Source of the DNA: Mobilicoccus sp. | GTDB taxonomy: Bacteria > Actinomycetota > Actinomycetes > Actinomycetales > Dermatophilaceae | DNA: 33,447 nucleotides | Reading direction: 5' to 3' | Assembly (NCBI GenBank): GCA_030538585.1 | Contig: JAUNTP010000013.1 | Coordinates: forward strand, 1 to 33,447 | In this document: piece by piece, positions 1 to 7,360 of the stretch | Position numbering within the stretch: position 1 is the first letter of the stretch | Layout of the letters: the number at the start of each line of letters is the position of its first letter | Translations under genes and position numbers: made by a program | Notes under the pieces: generated by a model | Seen by the model: only the letters and a program-made list of their open reading frames with translations | Databases searched by the model: none | Told to the model about the DNA's origin: nothing

Positions 1-308
1 CCTTCCGGCTGCACGCTGACGGTGTGGGAGACGCCGATGTCGTGCGGGTGGGCGCGGCGCTGGCCCTGTACACCGAGCCCGGCGTCGGCGAGATCGGTGG
101 AGCGATCCTCGACCGCCTGGACAGCGATGACACCTACGACGTCGCCGTCACCCTCGACCTCGCCGAGCTCGCGCGACCCATCACCGAGGTCCCCCTCGAC
201 ATCGTCACCGTCGGCGACGACGCCTTCGTCGCGAGGACCGCGGACCTGGCGGGCGGGGCCTGGCGGGTCCACGGCACCGCGCTCAGTCTCCTCGACGCAG
301 CCTCCTAG
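1..308 (+). CDS. C-terminal part of an unidentified protein (5' truncated by window edge)
   Basis: An open frame runs in from the window edge in frame 3 and ends at the TAG at 306-308, giving about 101 residues. A GTG at 24 is available, but the frame is open upstream of it, so the gene most likely begins outside the window. The visible part is acidic, with alternating hydrophobic strands (VAVTLDLAELA, PLDIVTVGDD), and has no signal peptide, membrane segment or cysteine. I do not recognise the family. It converges on the MFS transporter gene and the two stop codons overlap (305-308). That it is a real gene is inferred from the good high-GC codon pattern and its fit against the neighbour. Its function is unknown. 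Confidence 0.6.
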   Translation, partial: FRLHADGVGDADVVRVGAALALYTEPGVGEIGGAILDRLDSDDTYDVAVTLDLAELARPITEVPLDIVTVGDDAFVARTADLAGGAWRVHGTALSLLDAAS

Positions 309-1702
309 GCGTTCGCCTTGGCCCGGAACTGCTGCTCGATGGCCTCCAGCGAGCGGCCCTTGGTCTCCGGGAGCAGGGCGTAGGTGAACGCGAACGCCAG
401 CGCGCACAGCACCGCGAACACGGCGAACAGGGCACCGACGCCGAACGCTTCGAGGGCGGGCGGGAACGCCGCGGACACGATGCCGTTGCCGATCCACAGC
501 AGCGTCGTCGCGATGCCCATCGCGAGGGCCCGCACCCCGATCGGGAAGATCTCGCCGAGAACGACCCAGAGGATCGACCCCCACGTCATCTGGAAGAGGA
601 AGATGTAGGCCGCCATGCAGGCCAGGGTGATGAACCCGACCGGGCCGAGACCGTCGGGGGCCGGCAGGAGCAGGTTGGTGCCCGCGAGGATCGCGAGGCT
701 GACCGTTGTGCCGACGGCACCGAGCAGGAGCAGCTTGCGCCGTCCGAGGCGGTCGGCGAAGCGGATGGCGAGCAGCACGGCGACGACGTTCATGAACCCG
801 ATCCCCACGTTGGCGATCGTCGCGGCGGCGTCACCGAACCCGACCTCGGTGAGGGTGATCGGGGCGTAGTACATGATCGTGTTGATGCCCATGATCTGCT
901 GGAACAGGGCGAGCCCGAGACCCAGGATGAGGATCGGCCGCACCCAGTCCTCCCGGATCGCCTGCCACTGCGAGGCCGCCGCCTCGCGGGAGACGCGGTC
1001 GGCGTCGAGGATGTCCTCGTACTCGCTCGCCGCCTCTTCAGGGGTGCGGTCGCGCAGCAGGGTGGCCTTGGCCTCGTCGTGACGGCCCTTCTGGACGAGC
1101 CAGCGCGGGGTCTCCCACACCCAGATGAGGCCGATCGCGAAGAGGAACGACGGGATGAGGGACAGGCCGAGCATCATGCGCCAGTCACCGGCGGGGGCGA
1201 AGATGGCGCCGACCCCGAAGCCGATGAACTGGCCGGTGACGATCGCCAGGGCGTAGAACGCCGTGACGGCACCGCGGATGCGGGCGGGCGCGATCTCGGA
1301 GAGGTAGACCGGCAGGACCACGGCGGCGAGGCCGGCGCCGATACCGGCGACGAACCGGGAGGCGATGAGGACCTCGGTGTTCGGGGCGAGGGCCATGCCG
1401 AGGGGGCCGAGGATGAACGTCACCGCGGTGAGGATCAACACCATGCGTCGGCCGTAGGCGTCGCTCATCTTGCCGCCGACGGCCGCGCCGATGATCGCGC
1501 CGACGATGAGGAACGTGACGACCGCCGAGACTCCGGCCGAGGACAGGTCGAAGTCCGGCTGGATGAAGAGCATCGCGGCGCCGATGACGCCGGTGTCGTA
1601 GCCCCAGTTGAGGCCACCCAGCGCGCCGAACGAGTACACGAACCCCGTACCGGCGAGCAGGCCCCCCTTCGTCGTCGAACGGTCGGCGGGCGCGCTGCTC
1701 AT
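305..1702 (-). CDS. MFS sugar/proton symporter, sugar porter (SP) family
   Basis: This is a membrane transporter of about 465 residues with the 12-helix pattern of the sugar porter branch of the major facilitator superfamily, which moves monosaccharides with protons. Visible family marks are the helix-1 motif GGLNWGYDTGVIG, the central RFVAGIGAG...PVYLSEIAPARIRG block, the PESPR-type loop written ETPRWL, the helix-7 sugar-binding stretch FQQIMGINTIMYYAP, and the C-terminal PETKGRSLEAIE. I start it at the ATG at 1702 (MSSAPADRS) rather than the upstream in-frame ATG at 1765, because GAGGAG lies just before 1702 and the upstream extension is Arg/Pro-rich noise. It is monocistronic, with a possible promoter at 1768-1797. 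The substrate cannot be read from the sequence; xylose, glucose, galactose and inositol are all possible. Confidence 0.93.
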   Translation of the reverse strand: MSSAPADRSTTKGGLLAGTGFVYSFGALGGLNWGYDTGVIGAAMLFIQPDFDLSSAGVSAVVTFLIVGAIIGAAVGGKMSDAYGRRMVLILTAVTFILGPLGMALAPNTEVLIASRFVAGIGAGLAAVVLPVYLSEIAPARIRGAVTAFYALAIVTGQFIGFGVGAIFAPAGDWRMMLGLSLIPSFLFAIGLIWVWETPRWLVQKGRHDEAKATLLRDRTPEEAASEYEDILDADRVSREAAASQWQAIREDWVRPILILGLGLALFQQIMGINTIMYYAPITLTEVGFGDAAATIANVGIGFMNVVAVLLAIRFADRLGRRKLLLLGAVGTTVSLAILAGTNLLLPAPDGLGPVGFITLACMAAYIFLFQMTWGSILWVVLGEIFPIGVRALAMGIATTLLWIGNGIVSAAFPPALEAFGVGALFAVFAVLCALAFAFTYALLPETKGRSLEAIEQQFRAKANA

Positions 1703-1767
1703 CGTGCTCTCCTCGTCGAAAGCGGTTGGGGGTGCCCGGGCTCCGCGAGGCGTCGCCCGGTTCACCG

Positions 1768-1797
1768 ACCCTAACGAGGGTGCGAATCGGACATCAA
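1768..1797 (-). promoter_or_regulatory. Possible sigma-70 type promoter of the MFS transporter gene
   Basis: Read on the minus strand, TTGATG (1797-1792) and TAGGGT (1773-1768) are separated by 18 bp and lie about 65 bp upstream of the ATG at 1702. The 9-mer TCGGACATC occurs twice in direct orientation nearby (1787-1795 and 1833-1841) and could be part of a regulator site. This is pattern matching only. Confidence 0.35.
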
Positions 1798-1894
1798 GAG
1801 ATGAGCGCCACTTTGTTCTAACATCTCAACTTTCGGACATCTCACGCAGTGCGACTCGTGGTCACGAGCGCGACGACAGCGACCGAGAAGGGAG

Positions 1895-2725
1895 TCAGTC
1901 GTCGAGGAAGAAGTCGGTGAGGAGGTCTTCCTGACGGCCGCCGTACGGGGTGAGGTCGGTGATGCCCTCGCTCGCCAGAACCTCGTCGTCGATGAAGAAG
2001 TGCCCGGTGCACGTGCGCGGGTCACGGGTGAGGATGACGTGCGCGGCGTCGGCCATGATCTCCGGGCCGCGGGCGCGGTTCATGCTCTCGTCGCCGCCGA
2101 GGAGGTTCTGTACGGCGGCGGTCTTGATGGCGGTGCGCGGCCACAGGCTGTTCGCGGCGATGCCGGCGTCCTTGAACTCCTCGGCCAGCCCGAGGGTCAC
2201 GAGGCTCATGCCGTACTTGGCGATCGTGTAGCCGAGGTGGTTGCCCGCCCAGAACGGGTTGAGGTTGAGCGGCGGCGAGAGGGTGAGCACGTGCGCGTGC
2301 TCGCTGCTCAGCAGGTGCGGGAGTGAGGCCTTGGCGAGCAGGAACGAGCCGCGGCAGTTGATGTCCTGCATGAGGTCGTACTTCTTCATCGCGAGGTCCG
2401 GCGTCTTCGACAGGTCGATGGCGCTCGCGTTGTTGACGACGATGTCGATCCCGCCGAACCGCTCGACCGTCTGCGCCACCGCAGCGGCCACCGACTCTTC
2501 CTCGCGCACGTCACCGAGGATCGGCAACGCCTGCCCGCCGGCGGCCTCGATGGCCTCGGCGGCCGTGTGGATCGTGCCCTCGAGCTTGGGGTGGGGCTGG
2601 TCGGTCTTGGCGAGGATGGCGACGTTCGCCCCGTCGCGCGCGGCGCGCTCGGCGATGGCCAGGCCGATGCCGCGGCTGCCTCCTGACATGAGGATCGTGC
2701 GGCCGGCCAGGGTCTTCTGCGTCAT
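1895..2725 (-). CDS. HSDL2-like short-chain dehydrogenase/reductase
   Basis: This 276-residue NAD(P)-dependent oxidoreductase has a Rossmann fold. The cofactor loop GGSRGIG is at residues 15-21, VVNNAS is near 96-101, and the active-site pair Tyr166 and Lys170 sits in YTIAK. The stretch LTLSPPLNLNPFW just before the catalytic Tyr is the form seen in the HSDL2 (hydroxysteroid dehydrogenase-like 2) subfamily, usually annotated as an SDR of unknown lipid-related substrate. The HSDL2 C-terminal sterol-carrier domain is absent, as in most bacterial homologues. I use the ATG at 2725, preceded by GAGGAGACGAC, rather than the in-frame ATG at 2785 whose extension is not SDR-like. The substrate is not predictable. 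It lies in tandem with the MFS gene but about 190 bp away, so co-transcription is uncertain. Confidence 0.92.
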   Translation of the reverse strand: MTQKTLAGRTILMSGGSRGIGLAIAERAARDGANVAILAKTDQPHPKLEGTIHTAAEAIEAAGGQALPILGDVREEESVAAAVAQTVERFGGIDIVVNNASAIDLSKTPDLAMKKYDLMQDINCRGSFLLAKASLPHLLSSEHAHVLTLSPPLNLNPFWAGNHLGYTIAKYGMSLVTLGLAEEFKDAGIAANSLWPRTAIKTAAVQNLLGGDESMNRARGPEIMADAAHVILTRDPRTCTGHFFIDDEVLASEGITDLTPYGGRQEDLLTDFFLDD

Positions 2726-2803
2726 GTCGTCTCCTCGTGTTTCGCGTATCGAACCCAGCGAACCATGCCGACACTTCGCGTGCACGGGTGTCGTCGCGGT
2801 GCG

Positions 2804-4006
2804 TCACGTCATGAGGTCGTGACGACGCCTCAGCACGCGGCGCACGTCCCGAGCCGCGCGGGGCGTCATCGGGATGGCGTCGACGGCGCGGTCGGCGACG
2901 TCGCTCGTCACCGTGAGGACGTCGTCCAGGGCGCGTTCGGCGGCGCGAGGCGCCAATCCGACCTCCTCGGCGAGCGCGAGCCAGCGCTTGCGAGAGAGGG
3001 AGTCGTCGCGACCTCCGATGCGCAAGGCCAATCGGTGATCGCCGTACGGGAGAGTTGACGGGATGTCGTAGATCGGCGCCACCCGCCACTCGCCGGCGTC
3101 GCGGACGACGGAGACGTTCTTGGCATGCAGGTCACCGTTGCCGGTCAGCCACGCCAGCGCCACCTGCTGCAGCACCGCCCGCACCGCGGGCAGTCGGGCC
3201 GGAGCCACCTCGCCGATGCGCCGGATCAGGTGCTCCGTGGTCACGGTGTACTTGTCGGCGGGGTAGCGACCCAGGAGTTGGGCACCGTCCTCGACGGCTG
3301 ACCGATGGATCGCGCCGTCGACGACGTGGCGGTCGAACCGCGTGACGAGCAGTCCGCTGCGCCCGTGTCTGTCGTGGACGACCTCGCTGCGCACCACCGG
3401 GTGACGGAGGCCGCGAGCGAGGTCGAGGAAAAACGCCTCGTTCTCGACGACGTGCGGGTACTCGGGCGGGTCGAGCTTGAGCAGGTGGCAGCGGCCACCG
3501 TGGACGAGAGGCAGGGTGAGCATGCGCCCCGACACCTTGTCCTGCACCCCCGCCAGGGCGCTCGGGTCGATGCCCGACGTGGCGAGGAGGTCGCCGAAGT
3601 CCATGTCCTCCCAGGTGGGGTGGCCCGTTTCGACGCCACCTCCGGCGGAGAGAGACTCCGGATCGGTGCCTTCGGGGACCACTCGGACGTCCCCGACGGG
3701 ATCCTCCCCGACGGCGAGCAGCAGGGAGAGCTCGTCGTCGGCGGAGGTCTTCACCGCAGCCCGGAGCCCGGAGAGGCGTCGACCCTCAGGAAGCAGCCCC
3801 GAGAAGAACGGCGGCAGCGCGCCGCCGAGCGTGCGCACGGGCTCGTCGGTGAGCGGCAAGCTGGTGGCCACGGCTCGCCCGTTCGCGGCGAGGTGCTCGG
3901 CGCGGTAGGTGAAGTCGATGCCGCCGTCGCGGCGACGCAGCGTGGCGGCGGGGGTGTCGCCGATGAGCACGTCGGCGCCCTCGACGTGGCGCGGGTCGCG
4001 CATCAT
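2804..4006 (-). CDS. hipA: HipA-family serine/threonine kinase toxin
   Basis: This is the toxin of a type II HipBA toxin-antitoxin system. The 400-residue protein has a HipA N-terminal subdomain (residues 10 to about 110) followed by the kinase-like HipA_C fold. Visible kinase marks are AGVQDKVSG (152-160), Lys177 in HLLKLDPP, VTRFDR (221-226), the catalytic loop GNGDLHAKN (289-297, Asp292), and a metal-binding YDIPS loop near 315. Ser149, just before AGVQDK, sits where E. coli HipA carries its autophosphorylated Ser150. HipA kinases of this type phosphorylate aminoacyl-tRNA synthetases, GltX in E. coli, and cause growth arrest. The ATG at 4006 overlaps the hipB stop codon (ATGA), the usual translational coupling. 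All key residues are present, so it looks functional. The actual target is not inferable. Confidence 0.92.
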   Translation of the reverse strand: MMRDPRHVEGADVLIGDTPAATLRRRDGGIDFTYRAEHLAANGRAVATSLPLTDEPVRTLGGALPPFFSGLLPEGRRLSGLRAAVKTSADDELSLLLAVGEDPVGDVRVVPEGTDPESLSAGGGVETGHPTWEDMDFGDLLATSGIDPSALAGVQDKVSGRMLTLPLVHGGRCHLLKLDPPEYPHVVENEAFFLDLARGLRHPVVRSEVVHDRHGRSGLLVTRFDRHVVDGAIHRSAVEDGAQLLGRYPADKYTVTTEHLIRRIGEVAPARLPAVRAVLQQVALAWLTGNGDLHAKNVSVVRDAGEWRVAPIYDIPSTLPYGDHRLALRIGGRDDSLSRKRWLALAEEVGLAPRAAERALDDVLTVTSDVADRAVDAIPMTPRAARDVRRVLRRRHDLMT

Positions 4007-4203
4007 CCACCCGCCCGGAGCACCGCGCGCAGGTCGAGGCCCAGCACGTCGAGGACGGCGACGACTTTGTCGAGCCGCAGCGTCGGCTTGTCGTGTTCAA
4101 GTTCTCGCACGAACCGCTCGGACACGCCCGCCATGTCGGCGACGTCCACCTGCAGGAGATGCAGGGCGGCACGGCGGGCCCGCACATCACGACCGAGCGA
4201 CAT
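4003..4203 (-). CDS. hipB: HipB-type antitoxin / XRE-family repressor
   Basis: A 66-residue helix-turn-helix protein of the Cro/CI (XRE) type occupies almost its whole length (ARRAALHLLQVDVADMAG then VSERFVRELEHDKPTL). It lies directly upstream of hipA and overlaps it by 4 nt. HipB proteins bind operator DNA as dimers and neutralise HipA, repressing their own operon. An AGGAGG ribosome site at 4210-4215 precedes the ATG at 4203. The first of three large palindromes (4214-4237) overlaps the distal bases of that ribosome site. This fits autorepression and might also hide the ribosome site in the mRNA. Three similar palindromes between this gene and the upstream G6PD gene are the obvious candidate binding sites. 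The assignment is secure by position and fold; DNA targets are inferred. Confidence 0.9.
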   Translation of the reverse strand: MSLGRDVRARRAALHLLQVDVADMAGVSERFVRELEHDKPTLRLDKVVAVLDVLGLDLRAVLRAGG

Positions 4204-4213
4204 GGTCCACCTC

Positions 4214-4237
4214 CTATCGGCACGATCGTGCCGATAG
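4214..4237. promoter_or_regulatory. hipBA palindrome 1 (24 bp, perfect)
   Basis: This is a perfect dyad with half-site CTATCGGCACGA, centred at 4225.5. It abuts the hipB ribosome site, 11 bp from the start codon. It shares the core CGGCACGATCGTGCCG with two further copies 61 and 122 bp upstream of the gene. Proposed as a HipB operator. Confidence 0.75.
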
Positions 4238-4276
4238 GTTTCAGTGTGGGGTGAGGACCGCGCAAAGGCAAGGGAT

Positions 4277-4296
4277 ACCGGCGCGATCGTGCCGGT
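4277..4296. promoter_or_regulatory. hipBA palindrome 2 (20 bp, one mismatch)
   Basis: The half-sites ACCGGCGCGA and TCGTGCCGGT differ from perfect dyad symmetry at one position pair. The centre is 4286.5, exactly 61 bp from palindrome 1. Confidence 0.7.
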
Positions 4297-4332
4297 CTAG
4301 GTGGCAAGCGACGGGGAGTAGCAGGCCACACT

Positions 4333-4362
4333 GAGCTACCGGCACGATCATGCCGGTAGCTC
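4333..4362. promoter_or_regulatory. hipBA palindrome 3 (30 bp, one mismatch)
   Basis: The arms GAGCTACCGGCACGA and TCATGCCGGTAGCTC pair with one mismatch. The centre is 4347.5, again exactly 61 bp from its neighbour. It lies 36 bp beyond the G6PD stop codon, so as RNA it could also act as the 3' hairpin of that transcript, although no T-run follows it. Confidence 0.7.
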
Positions 4363-4398
4363 GTCGGTTGTGGCTCTGCCTCCGCCTCCCCGGACGGC

Positions 4399-5772
4399 TC
4401 AGTGGTCCTGGCCGGGGCCACTCGAGCCGGCGGGGTACTCGAGCATGGGGACCTCGTCGGCGGCCCAGGCGGCAAGGACCGGGTCGACGATGCGCCAGCA
4501 CTCCTCGGCGACATCACCGCGGACCGAGAGCAGGGGGTCGCCGTCGATGATGAACGACAGGATCTCGCCGTAGGGGCGCAGGTCGCTGCTGCCGAGCTCG
4601 GTGACGAGGTCGACGGTGGAGAAGTCGAAGGCTCCCTCGGCGCCGCTGGTGGCGACCTTGAGGTGCAGCGCCTCGGGCTGCATGGAGAAGGTGAGGACGT
4701 TGGGTTCGGGGTCGTCGGCGAACCCGACGGGTACGTGCGCGATCGGCCGGAACCGGACGACGACCTCACGACGGCCCTGGAGCGCTTTGCCGCTGCGCAG
4801 GGTGACGGGGACGCCGGTCCAGCGCCCGTTGCGCACCTCGACCGTCACTTCGGCGAGGGTTTCGGTGGTGCGGGCGGCGTCGACGCCGGGCTCGTCGACG
4901 TAGGCGGGCACGTCGCGGCCCTCGACGGTGCCCGCGGTGTACCGCCCGCGCCGCGAGGACGCCTGAGGGTCATCGTCGACGAGGTAGGTGGAACGCAGCA
5001 CGTGCGCCATGAGGTCGCGCAGCTCGACGGCGTCGACGCGGGCGGGTTCGTCCATCATGAGCATCGCCAAGACGAGCAGCAGGTGGCTCTGGATCATGTC
5101 GCGCAGCGCGCCCGCCTTGTCGTAGTAGCCGGCGCGGCCCTCCAGAGCGAGCTGCTCGTCGTACGTGATGTCGATGGACTCGATGTCGGCGGCCGTCCAC
5201 ACCCGGGACAGCACGCGGTTGCCCACGCGCAGGCCGATGAGGTTGAGCACGGTGGCGCGGCCGAGAAAGTGGTCGACGCGGAAGATCTGCTCCTCGCGGA
5301 CGAACGAGGTGAGCAGCTCGTTGAACTCGGCGGCCGACGCCGCGCTCTCCCCGAACGGCTTCTCCAGGGCCAACCGGACACCCTCGGGCAGAGCGAGTGT
5401 GGCGAGCGCCCGGCACGCCGCGATGGTCACCGCAGGTGGCAACGCGAAGTAGAGGACGAGGGGGCGATCCTGCGGAAGGGCGTCGAGAAAGCCCTGCATC
5501 TCCGCGGGGTCCGTGACGTCGAGGGTGGTGAAACGCGTCGACTCCTCGGTACGCCGCACCGCCTCGTCGGGGCAGCTCTTGCACTCCAGGGCGTCGCGCA
5601 CGATCTCGCGCCACGCGCCCTCGTCCATGCTGTCGGCGGATGCACCGATCAGCGTCACGTCGAGGTCGCGGTGGGCGAGCAGCGTGCCCAGCCCGGGCAG
5701 CAGCAGGCGCTTGGTGAGGTCACCGGAGGCGCCGAGGATGGCGAGGGTCACGGCTTCGGGCATGAGCGGCAT
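4399..5772 (-). CDS. zwf: Divergent glucose-6-phosphate dehydrogenase
   Basis: This enzyme would oxidise glucose 6-phosphate to 6-phosphogluconolactone with NAD(P)+, the entry step of the pentose phosphate pathway. The nucleotide loop GASGDLTKR is at residues 14-22 and LALEKPFG follows the Rossmann domain. The active-site motif reads RVDHFLGR rather than the canonical RIDHYLGK, so the His is kept but the phosphate-contacting Lys is an Arg. At about 457 residues it is shorter than the usual 480-515. No opcA, gnd, tal or tkt lies beside it, so it is probably a second, non-canonical G6PD paralogue. The start is uncertain: I use the ATG at 5772 (MPLMPEAVT), but 5763 is equally possible and neither has a clear ribosome site. 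An in-frame ATG at 5850 gives an unconvincing Arg-rich leader. Confidence 0.85.
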   Translation of the reverse strand: MPLMPEAVTLAILGASGDLTKRLLLPGLGTLLAHRDLDVTLIGASADSMDEGAWREIVRDALECKSCPDEAVRRTEESTRFTTLDVTDPAEMQGFLDALPQDRPLVLYFALPPAVTIAACRALATLALPEGVRLALEKPFGESAASAAEFNELLTSFVREEQIFRVDHFLGRATVLNLIGLRVGNRVLSRVWTAADIESIDITYDEQLALEGRAGYYDKAGALRDMIQSHLLLVLAMLMMDEPARVDAVELRDLMAHVLRSTYLVDDDPQASSRRGRYTAGTVEGRDVPAYVDEPGVDAARTTETLAEVTVEVRNGRWTGVPVTLRSGKALQGRREVVVRFRPIAHVPVGFADDPEPNVLTFSMQPEALHLKVATSGAEGAFDFSTVDLVTELGSSDLRPYGEILSFIIDGDPLLSVRGDVAEECWRIVDPVLAAWAADEVPMLEYPAGSSGPGQDH

Positions 5773-5858
5773 CCGTTCGTCGCGGGGGCGTGCCCCGATC
5801 CTCTCCCAGCGACGCCCGCGGCGACACCTGTGCCAGGCTGTCGCAGTCATGCCGGCGG

Positions 5859-5907
5859 TGGTCTCGAGACGCTCCGCTCCTCGACCAACGATGGTGCGTG
5901 CGCACCA
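5859..5907. repeat. Interspersed palindromic repeat (GTCTCGAGAC family), copy A
   Basis: A copy of a repeat seen three times in the window. It contains the 10-bp palindrome GTCTCGAGAC (5861-5870), then GCTCCGCTCC and TCGACCAACG. It is followed by a second dyad, TGGTGCG/CGCACCA (5892-5907, 2-nt loop). It sits 27 bp beyond the stop of the UDP-GlcNAc epimerase gene, where a 3' hairpin would be expected. Confidence 0.7.
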
Positions 5908-5934
5908 ACGCCGACGTGCTCGCCCACCGACGAC

Positions 5935-7086
5935 TCAGGCGGCGGCGCTCTCGCGGGGGCGGAAGTCGGGGCTGCGTCGGCCGACGTCGAGCAGATCCTC
6001 GATCGCGTCGGCGCAGCGGGCGCAGGCGCGCCCGTCGCCGTAGGGGTTGACGGCGTTGGCCATGGCGGCGTAGGCGAACGGGTCGTCGAACAGCGTCGTC
6101 AGGTGATGCAGTACGTCCGCCTCGTCGGTGCCGATGAGGCGGGCCGTCCCCGCGTCGACCGCTTCGGGGCGTTCGGTGGTGTCGCGGGCGACGAGCACCG
6201 GCACCCCGAGGCCCGGCGCTTCTTCCTGCAGACCCCCGGAGTCGGTGAGAACGACGGCGGCGCGACGCAGCTCGTCGACGAACGTCACGTAGTCGAGCGG
6301 CTCGCGCAGGTCGACGTTGTCGAGGTGCTCCACCCGGGGCACCACCGCGGCGCGCACCGCCGGGTTGAGGTGCAACGGCATGACCACGTCGACGTCGGGG
6401 TGAGCCTCGGCGAACGACGCGATGGCGCGGGCGATGCCCTCCATCCGCTCGCCGAGGTTCTCGCGGCGGTGCAGGGTGATGAGCAGCCGCCGGCGCCCCG
6501 TCAGCTCGGGTGCTGCGAGCCCGTCGACAACCCGGTGCAGCGCGTCGATGACGGTGTTGCCGGTGACGACGATGTCGGCCGGGTTGACGTTCTCCGCCAG
6601 CAGGGCGGTCCGGTTGCCGCTGGTCGGCGCGAGGTGCAGCGCCGCGAGGCGGCCGATGAGCTGACGGTTGGCCTCCTCCGGGAAGGGTGAGGCGAGGTCG
6701 TGGGTGCGCAAGCCCGCCTCCAGGTGCACGACCGGCACTTGGGCGTAGAACGCGGCCTGCGCTGCGGCGTTGGCGGTGCTCGTGTCGCCGTGGACGACGA
6801 CGGCCGCCGGACGCAGCTCGGCGAGGATCGGGGTGAGGCGCGTGAGCGTCTTCGCGACGATCGACTCGATGCCCTGACCGGGCTCGAACAGTTCCAGGTC
6901 GTACTCCGGCACGATGCCGAACACGTCGTTGACCTGGGCGAGCATCTCGCGGTGCTGCCCGGTGACGACGACCTGAACATCCAGAGTGTCGCGTTCGCGG
7001 CAGGCGAGGACGAGCGGGGCCATCTTGATGGCCTCGGGGCGGGTGCCGTACACGAACAGCACGGTGGGACGGGTGGGCGCAGTCAT
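5935..7086 (-). CDS. wecB: UDP-N-acetylglucosamine 2-epimerase (non-hydrolysing)
   Basis: This 383-residue cytoplasmic enzyme interconverts UDP-GlcNAc and UDP-ManNAc, supplying ManNAc units for cell-wall teichoic, teichuronic or capsular polymers. The N-terminus GTRPEAIKMAPL is the family signature. VVTGQHREML, VVHGDTSTANAAAQAAFYAQVPVVHLEAGLRTHDLASPFPEE (around residues 98-140, with the HGDT and EAGLRT catalytic blocks), LITLHRRENLG, and TDSGGLQEEAPGLGVPVLVARDTTERPE are all present and complete. Length matches the family. The ATG at 7086 gives MTAPTRPTVLFVYG. No polymer-biosynthesis neighbours are in view, so its polysaccharide is unknown. It is probably monocistronic, with 160 bp of repeat-bearing DNA separating it from the G6PD gene. 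Confidence 0.95.
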   Translation of the reverse strand: MTAPTRPTVLFVYGTRPEAIKMAPLVLACRERDTLDVQVVVTGQHREMLAQVNDVFGIVPEYDLELFEPGQGIESIVAKTLTRLTPILAELRPAAVVVHGDTSTANAAAQAAFYAQVPVVHLEAGLRTHDLASPFPEEANRQLIGRLAALHLAPTSGNRTALLAENVNPADIVVTGNTVIDALHRVVDGLAAPELTGRRRLLITLHRRENLGERMEGIARAIASFAEAHPDVDVVMPLHLNPAVRAAVVPRVEHLDNVDLREPLDYVTFVDELRRAAVVLTDSGGLQEEAPGLGVPVLVARDTTERPEAVDAGTARLIGTDEADVLHHLTTLFDDPFAYAAMANAVNPYGDGRACARCADAIEDLLDVGRRSPDFRPRESAAA

Positions 7087-7210
7087 CGCGGGTCGTCACT
7101 TTCTCGCGTGAGATGACGGTGGCGGCCCGGCGGGCCCCTCCGGTGGTGGCAGATGCCGCCCGCGTCGTCCGTGGAGGGGGAAAGGACGTGCGGGTCACTC
7201 GTTCAGCAGC

Positions 7211-7222
7211 CGTCCTAGGACG
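7211..7222. promoter_or_regulatory. 12-bp palindrome in the divergent wecB / 7361 intergenic region
   Basis: CGTCCTAGGACG is a perfect dyad near the middle of the 274-bp gap between two divergently transcribed genes. A shared regulator site is plausible, but nothing else supports it. Otherwise I see no gene or RNA in 7087-7360. Confidence 0.3.
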
Positions 7223-7360
7223 GGCGTCCATGACAGTTGTACGGCGCGCTCCGGTGCGGCGTCGAGCATCGAGGGATGCAACGCTCCTGGGGTGCTGCGG
7301 CGTCGAGTGCGGGGCAGGATGGGTCCGCACCCCACCGAGCCGCATCGACAGGAGAACGCC

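Noticed and set aside
305..308. Stop-codon overlap of the first two genes as a regulatory feature
   Set aside because: A 3-4 nt convergent overlap is ordinary in compact genomes and carries no further signal.
4402..6690. 762-codon open frame on the plus strand
   Set aside because: It is antisense to the G6PD and WecB genes, composed of Gly/Ala/Asp/Arg/Val-biased filler with no family motif. It is the expected shadow frame in very GC-rich DNA.
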